Part shown: in pieces, positions 34,200-42,488 of the stretch
Layout of the letters: each line of letters opens with the position of its first letter
Position numbering within the stretch: position 1 is the first letter of the stretch
Origin: DASQZT01 sp963728965
Lineage (GTDB): Bacteria > Acidobacteriota > Terriglobia > Bryobacterales > Bryobacteraceae
Assembly (NCBI GenBank): GCA_963728965.1
Contig: CAVSMH010000006.1
Span: forward strand, 372,001-436,000
Length of the DNA: 64,000 bases
Direction: 5' to 3'
Program-made: the position numbers and the translations under genes
The notes under the pieces: model-generated
Databases searched by the model: none
Told to the model about the DNA's origin: nothing
The model's input: only the letters and a program-made list of their open reading frames with translations

Positions 34200-35669
34200 A
34201 TGACGCCTGACAATTCGGACCGCAGAAAGGTGGGATGGCTGTCGCCGGTCATCCACCTGTCCAACAACTGGATCAGCCTGTTGGGGGTAATCATCGTCAC
34301 TACCGCCACGGTTTTCTGGCTGTTTCTATTACCGACGACCCTACACGGAGAGACCCATAATCCGTACATCGGGATCCTGGCGTTCCTGACGATTCCAGGC
34401 CCGTTTTTCGGCGGCCTGGTGCTGATCCCACTGGGGATCTGGCTGAAGCGCAGGCGCGAGGGCAGAGCGGGAATCTACCCGCCCGAGTTTCCAACGCTCA
34501 CCTGGAGCAATCCCGAGTTGCGCAAGCTGGTGTATTTCGTCGGCGGCACTACGGTGCTGAACATTCTGATCGCCAGCCAGCTCACCTATGGCGCGGTGAA
34601 CTACATGGATTCGGTGACGTTCTGCGGCCAGACCTGCCACACCGTGATGCAGCCCGAATTCGCAGCCTACCAGAACTCGCCGCATTCGCGGGTGGAATGC
34701 GTCAAGTGCCACATTGGACCCGGGGCGGGCTGGTTTGTGCGGAGCAAGCTCTCCGGCGTGGGCCAGGTATTTGCCGTGATCTTCAATACCTATCCGCGGC
34801 CCATCCCTACACCGGTGCACAACCTGCGTCCCGCACGGGAGACCTGCGAAGCCTGCCACTGGCCGCAGAAGTACGGCACGGACCGGGTGCTGGTGATCCC
34901 CAAGTTTGCCGATGACGAAACCAACACCCTGACCAAGACGGTGCTGCTGATGAAAATCGGCGGCGGCAACCGCGGCTTGGGAATCCACGGCACTCACCTG
35001 GGGTGGGCCGGCAACCCGATCACCATCCGCTACGGGCACTCCGATGAAGCGCGGCAGAATATTCCCTGGGTGGAATACTCCGACAAGGGCCGCAAGACCG
35101 TATACGCGACTGCCGACGCCAAGCCCGACGGCGCCGGTTTGACGATGCGCGAGATGGATTGCATGGACTGTCACAACCGGCCGTCGCACACGTTCGATCT
35201 GCCGGATCGCGCGGTGGATCGCGAGATGAACGACGGGCTGATTGCGGCTACGTTGCCGTTCGCCAAGAAGAAGGCGGTGGAGATCCTGAAGACCTCCTAC
35301 GCCTCGCGCGACGAAGCGGCGCAGAAGATTCCGGAATCCTTCGCCCGCTTCTACCAGAGCAGCTACCCCAAGATCTGGGCGGAGCGCCAGGCGGAAGTGC
35401 GCACGTCGGCAACCCACCTACTGGAGATCTACAACCGCAACATCTTTCCCGATATGAATGTCACCTGGGGAAAGTACCCGCTGAACATCGGACACACGGA
35501 TTTCCCGGGGTGCTTCCGCTGCCACGACGGCGGGCATACCGCCAAGGACGGCAACTCGATTACGCAGGACTGCAACGCCTGCCACAATCTGTTGTCGATG
35601 GATGAGGCCAATCCCAAGATCCTGACGGACCTGGGAATTACGCAGGCACGCTCGCCCGAGTCCCGGTAG
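34200..35669 (+). CDS. NapC/NirT-family multiheme cytochrome (ImcH-like)
   Basis: A 489-residue membrane cytochrome. The N-terminus has two hydrophobic segments (about 20-50 and 58-80) and a third near 115-135 anchoring a periplasmic domain. Five canonical heme motifs are visible (CVKCH, CEACH, CMDCH, CFRCH, CNACH), plus CGQTCH, a CX3CH variant where NapC/NirT proteins have their first heme. Signature text such as HTVMQPEF, IGPGAGWFVRSK and TYPRPIPTPVHNLRPA marks the family. NapC/NirT proteins take electrons from quinol and pass them to periplasmic partners; Geobacter ImcH is a large relative. It lies seven bases after the CbcL-like gene, so the two probably work together or as alternatives at different potentials. 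Confidence 0.88.
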   Translation: MTPDNSDRRKVGWLSPVIHLSNNWISLLGVIIVTTATVFWLFLLPTTLHGETHNPYIGILAFLTIPGPFFGGLVLIPLGIWLKRRREGRAGIYPPEFPTLTWSNPELRKLVYFVGGTTVLNILIASQLTYGAVNYMDSVTFCGQTCHTVMQPEFAAYQNSPHSRVECVKCHIGPGAGWFVRSKLSGVGQVFAVIFNTYPRPIPTPVHNLRPARETCEACHWPQKYGTDRVLVIPKFADDETNTLTKTVLLMKIGGGNRGLGIHGTHLGWAGNPITIRYGHSDEARQNIPWVEYSDKGRKTVYATADAKPDGAGLTMREMDCMDCHNRPSHTFDLPDRAVDREMNDGLIAATLPFAKKKAVEILKTSYASRDEAAQKIPESFARFYQSSYPKIWAERQAEVRTSATHLLEIYNRNIFPDMNVTWGKYPLNIGHTDFPGCFRCHDGGHTAKDGNSITQDCNACHNLLSMDEANPKILTDLGITQARSPESR

Positions 35670-35682
35670 CGAGGGCGCGCCC

Positions 35683-35688
35683 TATAAT
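35683..35688 (+). promoter_or_regulatory. -10 box upstream of gatB
   Basis: A perfect TATAAT ends 11 bases before the gatB ATG at 35700, giving a predicted leader of only 4-5 bases. No convincing -35 is visible. It lies just after the stop of the cytochrome cluster and marks a new transcription unit. Confidence 0.55.
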
Positions 35689-35699
35689 AGGAAGACGCC

Positions 35700-37193
35700 A
35701 TGTCTTCCTCCGCAATCGATATCGCGACACCCGATCGGATTGCGCGCTACGAGTCCGTGATTGGCCTCGAAGTGCATGTCCAACTCGCGACGGCCACCAA
35801 GATTTTCTGCGGATGCCCCACCAGCTTCGGCGCGCCGCCCAACGCCAATGTGTGTCCGGTATGCCTGGGACTGCCGGGAGCGCTTCCGGTGCTGAGCCGG
35901 CAGGCGGTGGACCTGGCCCTCCGCGCCGCCCTGGCCCTCAACTGCCGCATCCGGCCGGTATCGCGCTTCGCCCGCAAGAACTATTTTTATCCCGACCTGC
36001 CCAAGGGCTACCAGATCTCGCAATACGACGAGCCGCTGGCGGAGGGCGGCTGCGTGAATATCGTGGTGGACGGCGGTTCCAAGCGCATCAACATCACCCG
36101 CGTGCACATGGAAGACGACGCCGGCAAGAGCATCCACGACGGTTTCCGCGACTCGGACCGCTACTCCTACGTGGACCTCAACCGCAGCGGCACGCCGCTG
36201 ATCGAAATCGTCAGCGAGCCCGACATGCGCAGCTCCGCCGAAGCTTACGCCTTTCTCACCGAGCTGAAGCAGGCGCTCGAATTCGTCGCGGTGTCGAGCT
36301 GCGACATGGAGAAAGGACACCTTCGCTGCGACGCCAACGTGTCGGTCCGGCTGAAAGGTGAGCCGAAGCTGGGCACCAAGGCGGAAGTGAAGAACCTGAA
36401 CTCGTTCCGTTTTCTGAAGCAGGCGCTCGACTATGAAATCGCGCGGCAGGTGGCGGTCGTCGAAACCGGCGGACGGATCGTGCAGGAGACGCGCCTCTAC
36501 AGTCCCGAGCACGGCCAGACGTTCTCCATGCGAAGCAAGGAGAGCGCGCACGACTACCGCTACTTCCCGGAGCCGGACCTGGAGCCGCTGCGCATCGGCG
36601 ACGAGTGGTTGAACCAGGTGCGCGCCACCATGCCCGAGTTGCCCGCCCGCAAGCGGACGCGGTTTATGGAGGCGTACGGCCTGCGCGAGTACGACGCCGG
36701 CGTGTTGACCGCCACCCGTGCCGCCAGCGAGTATTTCGAAACCGTGGCGCGCGTCTCCGGCGACGCCAAGATGGCGGCCAATTGGGTCATGGGCGATCTG
36801 ATGGGAATGCTCAAGGCGGAAGGAACGGACATTGCCGAATCGCCGGTTACGGGCGAGGCGCTGGGCGACCTGGTGCATCGCATTGCCGCCGGCGAAATCT
36901 CCGGCAAGCTGGCCAAGGAGATCTTCCCCGAGATGTTTTCGACCGGCGAATCGGCCGGCGCTATCATCGAGCGGGAAGGACTCAAGCAGATCAGCGATTC
37001 GGCCGAGCTGGAGAAGATCATCGCCGAAGTGATCGCCCATAATCCCAAGCAGGTGGATCAGTACCTGGGCGGAAAGACCACGGTGATCAATTTCCTGGTG
37101 GGGCAGGTGATGCGCGCCACCCGGGGACAGGCGAACGTGGCGTCCGTCACCGAACTGCTGAAGAAGAGGCTGAAGTCGAGCGAAATATGTTGA
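35700..37193 (+). CDS. gatB: Asp-tRNA(Asn)/Glu-tRNA(Gln) amidotransferase subunit B
   Basis: A 497-residue protein of normal GatB length. The N-terminus has the family signature YESVIGLEVHVQL, the kinase-like core has FCGCPTSFGAPPNANVCPVC-type cysteines and KNYFYPDLPKGYQISQYD, and the C-terminal helical and YqeY-like tail ends with VGQVMRATRGQAN. GatB carries the phosphorylation site for misacylated tRNA in the GatCAB complex. gatA and gatC are not adjacent, which is common. Expression likely starts from the TATAAT box just upstream. Its end overlaps bcp by seven bases. Confidence 0.98.
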   Translation: MSSSAIDIATPDRIARYESVIGLEVHVQLATATKIFCGCPTSFGAPPNANVCPVCLGLPGALPVLSRQAVDLALRAALALNCRIRPVSRFARKNYFYPDLPKGYQISQYDEPLAEGGCVNIVVDGGSKRINITRVHMEDDAGKSIHDGFRDSDRYSYVDLNRSGTPLIEIVSEPDMRSSAEAYAFLTELKQALEFVAVSSCDMEKGHLRCDANVSVRLKGEPKLGTKAEVKNLNSFRFLKQALDYEIARQVAVVETGGRIVQETRLYSPEHGQTFSMRSKESAHDYRYFPEPDLEPLRIGDEWLNQVRATMPELPARKRTRFMEAYGLREYDAGVLTATRAASEYFETVARVSGDAKMAANWVMGDLMGMLKAEGTDIAESPVTGEALGDLVHRIAAGEISGKLAKEIFPEMFSTGESAGAIIEREGLKQISDSAELEKIIAEVIAHNPKQVDQYLGGKTTVINFLVGQVMRATRGQANVASVTELLKKRLKSSEIC

Positions 37194-37639
37194 ACGAAGG
37201 CGATACGGCTCCGGAGATCGATCTGGAAACGGAAACCGGCGATTCCTTTCGCCTTTCCTCGTTACGAGGCAAGCGCGTGATTCTCTACTTCTACCCCAAG
37301 GCCGATACGCCCGGCTGCACCATGGAAGCGTGCGAGTTCCGCGACCAGGCGGCGGAGTTTGCCGGGAAGGACGCGGTCATCGTGGGGATCTCGCCCGACA
37401 AATCGGCGGCGCAGGCCAGGTTCAAGTCCAAGTACGGCCTGCCGTTCACGCTGCTGGCCGATCCCGACAAAACCGCGGCCAAGGCCTATGGCGTGTGGAA
37501 TGAGAAGAACATGTACGGCAAGAAGGTGATGGGCATCGAGCGCACGACCTTCGTGATCGCGCCGGATGGCCGCATCGAGAAGATCTACTCGAAAGTGAAG
37601 GCCGCCGGCCACGCCGCGCAGGTGCTGGCGGCGTTGTAG
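37187..37639 (+). CDS. bcp: Thioredoxin-dependent peroxiredoxin BCP
   Basis: A 150-residue peroxiredoxin of the PrxQ/BCP subfamily. The peroxidatic Cys44 lies in TPGCTMEACE and the resolving Cys49 follows five residues later, the typical two-Cys arrangement. The fold is complete (LILYFYP-type strand, FTLLADPDKT, RTTFVIAPDG). It reduces hydrogen and organic peroxides using thioredoxin. Its ATG overlaps the end of gatB by seven bases, indicating cotranslation with an unrelated gene. It converges on murI with 17 bases between stops. Confidence 0.97.
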   Translation: MLNEGDTAPEIDLETETGDSFRLSSLRGKRVILYFYPKADTPGCTMEACEFRDQAAEFAGKDAVIVGISPDKSAAQARFKSKYGLPFTLLADPDKTAAKAYGVWNEKNMYGKKVMGIERTTFVIAPDGRIEKIYSKVKAAGHAAQVLAAL

Positions 37640-37656
37640 GCTGTGCCGGCGCCTCT

Positions 37657-38499
37657 TCAGGAGCCCTGCCGGCCGGCGGCAGAACGCTCATCGCCGGCCT
37701 GGCCCAACTCCGTCACGGGCAGCGGAATGGCGTCGCCTGCGACACCCCCGATTACGGCCGCCGTATGCGAGAAGGCCAGCGGATCGCCGGTCACGAAATG
37801 CACCACCCGGCCTTGCGCGAAACAGCGCGGCGGCGCCGGTAGCGCCGTGCTGACCGCCTCGGCGGTCACTTCCGCGCTGTCTACCAGCCGCACCTCGTCT
37901 CCCACCGCCCGCTGAAAGGCTTCGCGCAAGAGTGGATAGTGCGTGCAGCCGAGAATCAGGGTGTCGATCTCCGGCCTCCCGGAGAGATAGTGCTTTACCA
38001 GGAGGTCGGCCTCCGGCGAGTCCGCGAGGCCCTCTTCCACCACGTGCACGAGCATGGGGCAGGCTTGCGCCCACGGGCGCATCCCGCGCCGTTCCAGGCG
38101 GCGCTGGTACGCTCCGCTGCTGATCGTGCCCTTGGTGCCGATGACGCCGATGCGGCCGGAGCGGGTGACGCGTGTCGCGGCTTCCACACCCGGGTCAATT
38201 ACGCCCCACACCGGTACCGGGCACCGCTCGACAAGGGTGGGCAGAGCTACCGCGGAGGCGGTGTTGCAGGCCACAATCAAACCTTCGACGCCCAGGCCGT
38301 ACAGAAAATCCGCGATGCCGACCGAGAATTCCACCACCATTTCCGCCGGTTTGCGGCCATAGGGCACGCGCGCCGTGTCGCCGAGGTACACGAAATCGCG
38401 GTGCGGCATGCGGCGCCGCAGCGACTGCAATACGGTGAGCCCGCCCACTCCGGAATCGAAGACTCCGAGGGCGTGGCGGAGCGGTGTTCTCAGTGTCAT
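37657..38499 (-). CDS. murI: Glutamate racemase
   Basis: A 280-residue enzyme making D-glutamate for peptidoglycan. It has the substrate-binding GVFDSGVGGLTV motif, the two catalytic cysteines in VACNTASA and ILGCTHYPLL, and the intervening YLGDTARVPYG motif. The start was placed at the ATG at 38499; the open frame upstream is an antisense extension through the glmS region with no family content. Length is normal, with a slightly extended, Gly/Arg-rich C-terminus. It is divergent from purS with 54 bases between starts. Confidence 0.96.
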   Translation of the reverse strand: MTLRTPLRHALGVFDSGVGGLTVLQSLRRRMPHRDFVYLGDTARVPYGRKPAEMVVEFSVGIADFLYGLGVEGLIVACNTASAVALPTLVERCPVPVWGVIDPGVEAATRVTRSGRIGVIGTKGTISSGAYQRRLERRGMRPWAQACPMLVHVVEEGLADSPEADLLVKHYLSGRPEIDTLILGCTHYPLLREAFQRAVGDEVRLVDSAEVTAEAVSTALPAPPRCFAQGRVVHFVTGDPLAFSHTAAVIGGVAGDAIPLPVTELGQAGDERSAAGRQGS

Positions 38500-38536
38500 C
38501 CACGAGTTTCGATGCACGCGGGGGGCCGTTTGTTGC

Positions 38537-38542
38537 GATAAT
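38537..38542 (+). promoter_or_regulatory. Possible extended -10 box of purS
   Basis: GATAAT preceded by TGC (TGnGATAAT) ends 11 bases before the purS ATG, in the short divergent spacer between murI and purS. It differs from consensus at the first base only. Confidence 0.4.
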
Positions 38543-38553
38543 CGGAATTCCAG

Positions 38554-38799
38554 ATGAAAGCCCGCGTCTTTGTTTCGCTGAAATCTACGGTATTGGATCC
38601 GCAAGGTCAGACGGTCCGTTCGGCCCTCAATGGCCTCGGCTATCACAGCATAGAAAACGTGCGCCAGGGGAAGTTCTTCGACATCGCGATTGCCGACGGA
38701 GCCGCCCCCGAGCAGGCGCGTAAGGACGTCGAGACGATCGCCCACGAGGTGCTCGCCAATCCCGTGATTGAAGAGTACCGCGTCGAGTTTCTGGATTAG
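38554..38799 (+). CDS. purS: Phosphoribosylformylglycinamidine synthase subunit PurS
   Basis: An 81-residue protein with the PurS signatures VSLKSTVLDPQGQTV and LGYHSIENVRQGKFFDI, of usual length. PurS bridges PurQ and PurL in the FGAM synthase complex of purine synthesis. purQ and purL are not in this window, so the subunits are encoded apart, or at least the partner genes are not adjacent. The gene stands between divergent murI and downstream glmS. Confidence 0.95.
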   Translation: MKARVFVSLKSTVLDPQGQTVRSALNGLGYHSIENVRQGKFFDIAIADGAAPEQARKDVETIAHEVLANPVIEEYRVEFLD

Positions 38800-38832
38800 G
38801 CGCTCGGCCACCGGGCCAGCGGCCGTCACTCC

Positions 38833-38838
38833 TATAAT
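38833..38838 (+). promoter_or_regulatory. -10 box of glmS giving a likely leaderless transcript
   Basis: A perfect TATAAT is separated from the glmS ATG by exactly six bases. The expected transcription start therefore coincides with the A of the start codon, the arrangement typical of leaderless genes. There is no room for a glmS ribozyme or other 5' regulatory RNA. Confidence 0.6.
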
Positions 38839-38844
38839 GTAGGG

Positions 38845-40698
38845 ATGTGTGGAATCGTCGGCTATATCGGAAGACAGCAAGCTGTTCCCATTATCCTGGA
38901 CGGGTTGAAGCGGTTGGAGTATCGCGGCTACGACTCCGCCGGCCTGGCGGTTTTCTGTGACGACAAAAAACTGGAAGTGCGCCGGGCGAAGGGAAAGCTG
39001 CGCAACCTCGAGGATGCCATCCGGCTGAACCCCCTGGAGGGCAAGTTCGGAATCGGCCACACACGCTGGGCCACGCACGGCCGTCCCACCGAAGAGAACG
39101 CCCATCCCCACCGCGATTGCAAGGGTGACGTGGTGGTGGTGCACAACGGCATCGTTGAGAACTACCTGTCGCTCAAACAGCGCCTTCAATCCGAAGGGCA
39201 TGTCTTCAAGACCGAAACCGACACCGAGGTGATCGCCCACCTGGTGGAGAAGCATTTCAAGGGCAACCTGGAAGAGGCGGTGCGCGGCGCCGTCAAACAG
39301 CTTTCCGGGGTCTTCGCCCTGGCGGTGATTTCGCGATCCGACCCCAACAAGATCATCGCGGCGCGATCGGGGCCGCCGGTGGTGATCGGCATCGGCGACA
39401 ACGAATACTTCGTGGCGTCGGACGTGCCGGCCATCCTGAACCACACCCAGGACATGTTCTTCCTGGCGGATGGCGATATGGCCATCCTGACGCGCGAAGG
39501 CGTCCGGCTGAGTGATTTCAACGGGCGGCCGGTCACGCGGCAGGTGACCCACGTCTTGTGGAACCCCATCGAGGCGGAGAAGGGCGGCTATCAGCATTTC
39601 ATGCTGAAGGAGATTTTCGAGCAGCCGCGCGCCGTGCGCGACACCACCCTGGGCCGCGTGGGGCAGGAGACCGGCCGCATTTTTCTGGACGAGATGGACA
39701 TTTCCGCCGAGGCCTTCACGCGCTTCCGACAGGTGAAGATCATCGCCTGCGGCACGAGCTGGCATGCGGCCCTGGCCGGCAAATTCATGATCGAGCGGCT
39801 GGCACGGCTTCCCGTGGAGGTGGATTACGGCAGCGAGTTTCGCTACCGCGATCCCATTGTTCCCGAAGACACGCTCGCGGTCGTGATCTCGCAGTCGGGT
39901 GAGACGGCGGATACGCTGGCGGCGCAGCGCGAGGCCAAACAAAAAGGCTCGGTGACGCTGGCGATCTGCAATGTGGTGGGTTCGATGATCACGCGCGAGG
40001 CCTCGGGCACGATCTACACCCACGCCGGGCCCGAAATCGGCGTGGCCTCGACCAAGGCCTTCACCTGCCAGTTGACCGCGCTGTTCATCCTGGCCATGCA
40101 CCTGGGACAGGCGAACGGGCGGCTGGACGAAAGCACGTCGCGATGCCTGGTGCAGGAACTGCTCCACATTCCCGGCAAGCTCGAATCGGTGCTGTCGCAC
40201 GATGCGGTATACGAGGGCCTGGCGCGAATTCTGCACCATGCCAAGGACGCGCTCTTCCTGGGGCGCGGCATCCACTACCCGATCGCGCTCGAGGGCGCCC
40301 TCAAGCTGAAAGAGATTTCGTACATTCACGCGGAGGGCTATCCGGCCGGCGAGATGAAGCACGGCCCCAATGCGCTGATCGACGAGAACCTGCCGCTGGT
40401 CGTGCTGGCGACCCGCGATCCGGCCCGCGAGGAAAGCCGCATCCTTTACGAGAAGACGCTGTCGAACGTGCAGGAGGTCAAGGCCCGCGAGGGCGTGGTC
40501 GTGGCGATCGTGACGGAGGGCGACGAGGAGGTTCGCAAAACGGCGGACCACGTGATTCAGATCCCGGCATCGAACGAACTGCTGTCGCCCATCCTGGAGA
40601 TCGTGCCGCTTCAGCTGCTGGCGTATCATATCGCCGTCCGACGAGGTTGCGACGTGGACCAGCCGCGCAATCTGGCCAAGAGCGTTACCGTGGAATAG
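38845..40698 (+). CDS. glmS: Glutamine-fructose-6-phosphate aminotransferase (isomerising)
   Basis: A 617-residue enzyme of full GlmS length. Cys2 of MCGIVGYIG is the glutaminase nucleophile; the amidotransferase domain continues to about residue 240, followed by two SIS sugar-isomerase domains (GTSWHAALAGKF, VVISQSGETADT, EGALKLKEISYIHAEGY) and the C-terminal PRNLAKSVTVE. It makes glucosamine-6-phosphate, the first step toward UDP-GlcNAc. Downstream yvcK and glmU belong to the same pathway theme. The start is fixed by the obligatory Met-Cys. Confidence 0.98.
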   Translation: MCGIVGYIGRQQAVPIILDGLKRLEYRGYDSAGLAVFCDDKKLEVRRAKGKLRNLEDAIRLNPLEGKFGIGHTRWATHGRPTEENAHPHRDCKGDVVVVHNGIVENYLSLKQRLQSEGHVFKTETDTEVIAHLVEKHFKGNLEEAVRGAVKQLSGVFALAVISRSDPNKIIAARSGPPVVIGIGDNEYFVASDVPAILNHTQDMFFLADGDMAILTREGVRLSDFNGRPVTRQVTHVLWNPIEAEKGGYQHFMLKEIFEQPRAVRDTTLGRVGQETGRIFLDEMDISAEAFTRFRQVKIIACGTSWHAALAGKFMIERLARLPVEVDYGSEFRYRDPIVPEDTLAVVISQSGETADTLAAQREAKQKGSVTLAICNVVGSMITREASGTIYTHAGPEIGVASTKAFTCQLTALFILAMHLGQANGRLDESTSRCLVQELLHIPGKLESVLSHDAVYEGLARILHHAKDALFLGRGIHYPIALEGALKLKEISYIHAEGYPAGEMKHGPNALIDENLPLVVLATRDPAREESRILYEKTLSNVQEVKAREGVVVAIVTEGDEEVRKTADHVIQIPASNELLSPILEIVPLQLLAYHIAVRRGCDVDQPRNLAKSVTVE

Positions 40699-40750
40699 GC
40701 CTTCGCCGGCGTGGCGTTCGAACCGGTTGCGCCCGCGCGGCGCGGTCTGA

Positions 40751-40756
40751 TATAAA
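40751..40756 (+). promoter_or_regulatory. Possible extended -10 promoter of the TPR gene
   Basis: TATAAA preceded by TGA (TGnTATAAA) lies 37 bases before the TPR gene start, so transcription would begin near 40763 and include the GGGAGGGG ribosome site. Confidence 0.45.
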
Positions 40757-40793
40757 CGCTAATCGCCCATGTGCCGCGATGGGAGGGGCTGCC

Positions 40794-41423
40794 ATGCCCG
40801 AAAAGAAGGATAGTCCGGAACCGAAGATCGGAAGGCGAATGGGCAAACCACAGGGACCCGCAGCAAACAGGCAGTCCGACATCCACCACGGCGCGGGCAC
40901 GGCGCGGGACGTGTCGGTGACGGTCAAGCAGCCGGTCCATTCGCAAAAGCAGCTCGCCAGCTTTGAGGCGGCTATGAAACTGTTCCACACGCGCCAGTTG
41001 AAGGAGGCGCGGGAACTGTTTGCCAGCGCCGCGGAAGGGCCGGAGCGCGACGTGGCACAGCGCGCGCGCTTGCATATCGCCATGTGCGACCGGCGGCTGG
41101 AGCAGCCCGCGGTCAATCTGCGGACCCCGGAAGAGTGCTACAACTACGGGGTGGCGCTGATCAATGCGCGGAACTTCGCCGAGGCCCGGATGCACCTGCA
41201 GAAAGGCCTGGAGGCCTCGCCCGGGGCGGACCACATTCACTACGCCCTGGCGCTGGCCCAGGCTCTGGGCGGAGACCTGGCCAGCGCCTATGAGAGTCTC
41301 AAGCGGGCCATCGAACTGGAGCCCCGCAATCGCCAGATTGCGAGGCAGGATGGCGACTTCGCCGCGGTCGCCAACCAGCCGCCGTTTGACGGATTGCTTT
41401 ACCCTGAAAAGAAGGGCTGGTAG
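40794..41423 (+). CDS. TPR-repeat protein
   Basis: A 209-residue cytoplasmic protein. The first 60 residues are polar and likely disordered (rich in K, P, G, Q). From about residue 60 tetratricopeptide-type helices follow (FEAAMKLFHTRQLKEARELF; YNYGVALINARNFAEARMHL; HYALALAQALGGDLASAYESL), about three repeats, and a short tail ending LLYPEKKGW. It should act as a protein-binding scaffold; the partner is unknown. The ATG at 40794 has GGGAGGGG five bases upstream. It lies between glmS and yvcK and may be co-expressed with cell-wall precursor genes. Confidence 0.8.
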   Translation: MPEKKDSPEPKIGRRMGKPQGPAANRQSDIHHGAGTARDVSVTVKQPVHSQKQLASFEAAMKLFHTRQLKEARELFASAAEGPERDVAQRARLHIAMCDRRLEQPAVNLRTPEECYNYGVALINARNFAEARMHLQKGLEASPGADHIHYALALAQALGGDLASAYESLKRAIELEPRNRQIARQDGDFAAVANQPPFDGLLYPEKKGW

Positions 41424-41467
41424 GCCGCGGCGCGAATCCGCGCGGCAATGGACCCGACACAACCTCA

Positions 41468-42475
41468 ATGGACGATCCTTCGCCTCTTCGCGTCGTAGCC
41501 ATGGGCGGCGGCACGGGCCTGTCGGTACTGCTGGAGGGGCTCAAGCAGTACACCAGGCCGGAGCTCGGCACGCCTGCCGTGGATATCACGGCCGTAGTTA
41601 CGGTGACCGACGACGGCGGCAGTTCGGGGCGGCTGCGGCGGGATTTCGACCTCCAGCCACCGGGCGACATTCGCAACTGCATGGTGGCGCTGAGCGAGGA
41701 TTCCGCGCTGATGTCGCGGCTTTTCCAGCACCGGTTTCAGGCGGGCCACGGCCTGAAGGGACACAGTTTCGGCAACCTCTTTCTGACCGCGCTGACGCAG
41801 GTGATGGGTGATTTTCCCGATGCGGTCAAAGCCACCTCCGAAGTGCTCAACATCGCCGGGCGCATCTACCCGTCGACCAATAGCAACGTCGCGCTCGAAG
41901 CGAAAATGGCGGACGGCAGCCGCGTGGTGGGCGAAACGCAGATCAGCCGCAGCAAGCAGAGGATCGAGCGGGTGCGGCTGGTGCCCCGGCGCGCCAGGCC
42001 GCTGGCAGCCACGCTGGCCGCCATTGCCGAGGCCGATGCCATCACGCTGGGACCGGGCTCGCTGTTCACCAGCGTGATTCCCAACCTGCTGGTGGAAGGC
42101 ATTCCGCAGGCCATTCAGAGGTCGCCGGCGGTGAAGGCGTATTTCGTGAACCTGATGTGGCAGCCGGGCGAGACGGAGGAGTTTCGGGCCTCCGACCACG
42201 TACGTGCGATTCACCGCCACGCCGGCGGCCGGTTTCTGGACTATGCGGTGGTCAACGTGCGGGCAATCAGGTCGTCGGTAAAGAAGCGCTATGCGCGGGA
42301 ATCGGCCCTGCCCGTGGAAAACGATCTGGACGCGCTGCTGAAGATGGGCTTGAAGGTGATGGCCGGAAAACTGGCGCATATGACGGACCTGGTGCGGCAC
42401 GACCCCGCCTCGAGCGCGGCGGTGGCGGTGAAGCTGGCGCAGGAAGGCAGACAGCGCAAGCGTGCCCGGCCATAA
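41468..42475 (+). CDS. yvcK: YvcK/CofD-like UDP-sugar-binding regulator of cell-wall metabolism
   Basis: A 335-residue protein of the YvcK (gluconeogenesis factor) subgroup of the CofD-like fold: GGGTGLSVLLEGLK at the N-terminus, VTVTDDGGSSGRLR, PPGDIRNCMVAL, GHSFGNLFLTAL, and ITLGPGSLFTSVIPNLLV. YvcK binds UDP-GlcNAc and coordinates peptidoglycan precursor supply and cell shape under gluconeogenic growth. It lies 13 bases upstream of glmU, whose product is UDP-GlcNAc, so the ligand's maker is encoded in the same operon. The alternative CofD (F420 synthesis) is unlikely given the motif set. Confidence 0.92.
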   Translation: MDDPSPLRVVAMGGGTGLSVLLEGLKQYTRPELGTPAVDITAVVTVTDDGGSSGRLRRDFDLQPPGDIRNCMVALSEDSALMSRLFQHRFQAGHGLKGHSFGNLFLTALTQVMGDFPDAVKATSEVLNIAGRIYPSTNSNVALEAKMADGSRVVGETQISRSKQRIERVRLVPRRARPLAATLAAIAEADAITLGPGSLFTSVIPNLLVEGIPQAIQRSPAVKAYFVNLMWQPGETEEFRASDHVRAIHRHAGGRFLDYAVVNVRAIRSSVKKRYARESALPVENDLDALLKMGLKVMAGKLAHMTDLVRHDPASSAAVAVKLAQEGRQRKRARP

Positions 42476-42488
42476 TGGAAAAAGACAA

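Noticed and set aside
38800..38844. A glmS ribozyme upstream of glmS.
   Set aside because: Only 45 bases separate purS and glmS, and the TATAAT box lies six bases from the ATG, leaving no leader.
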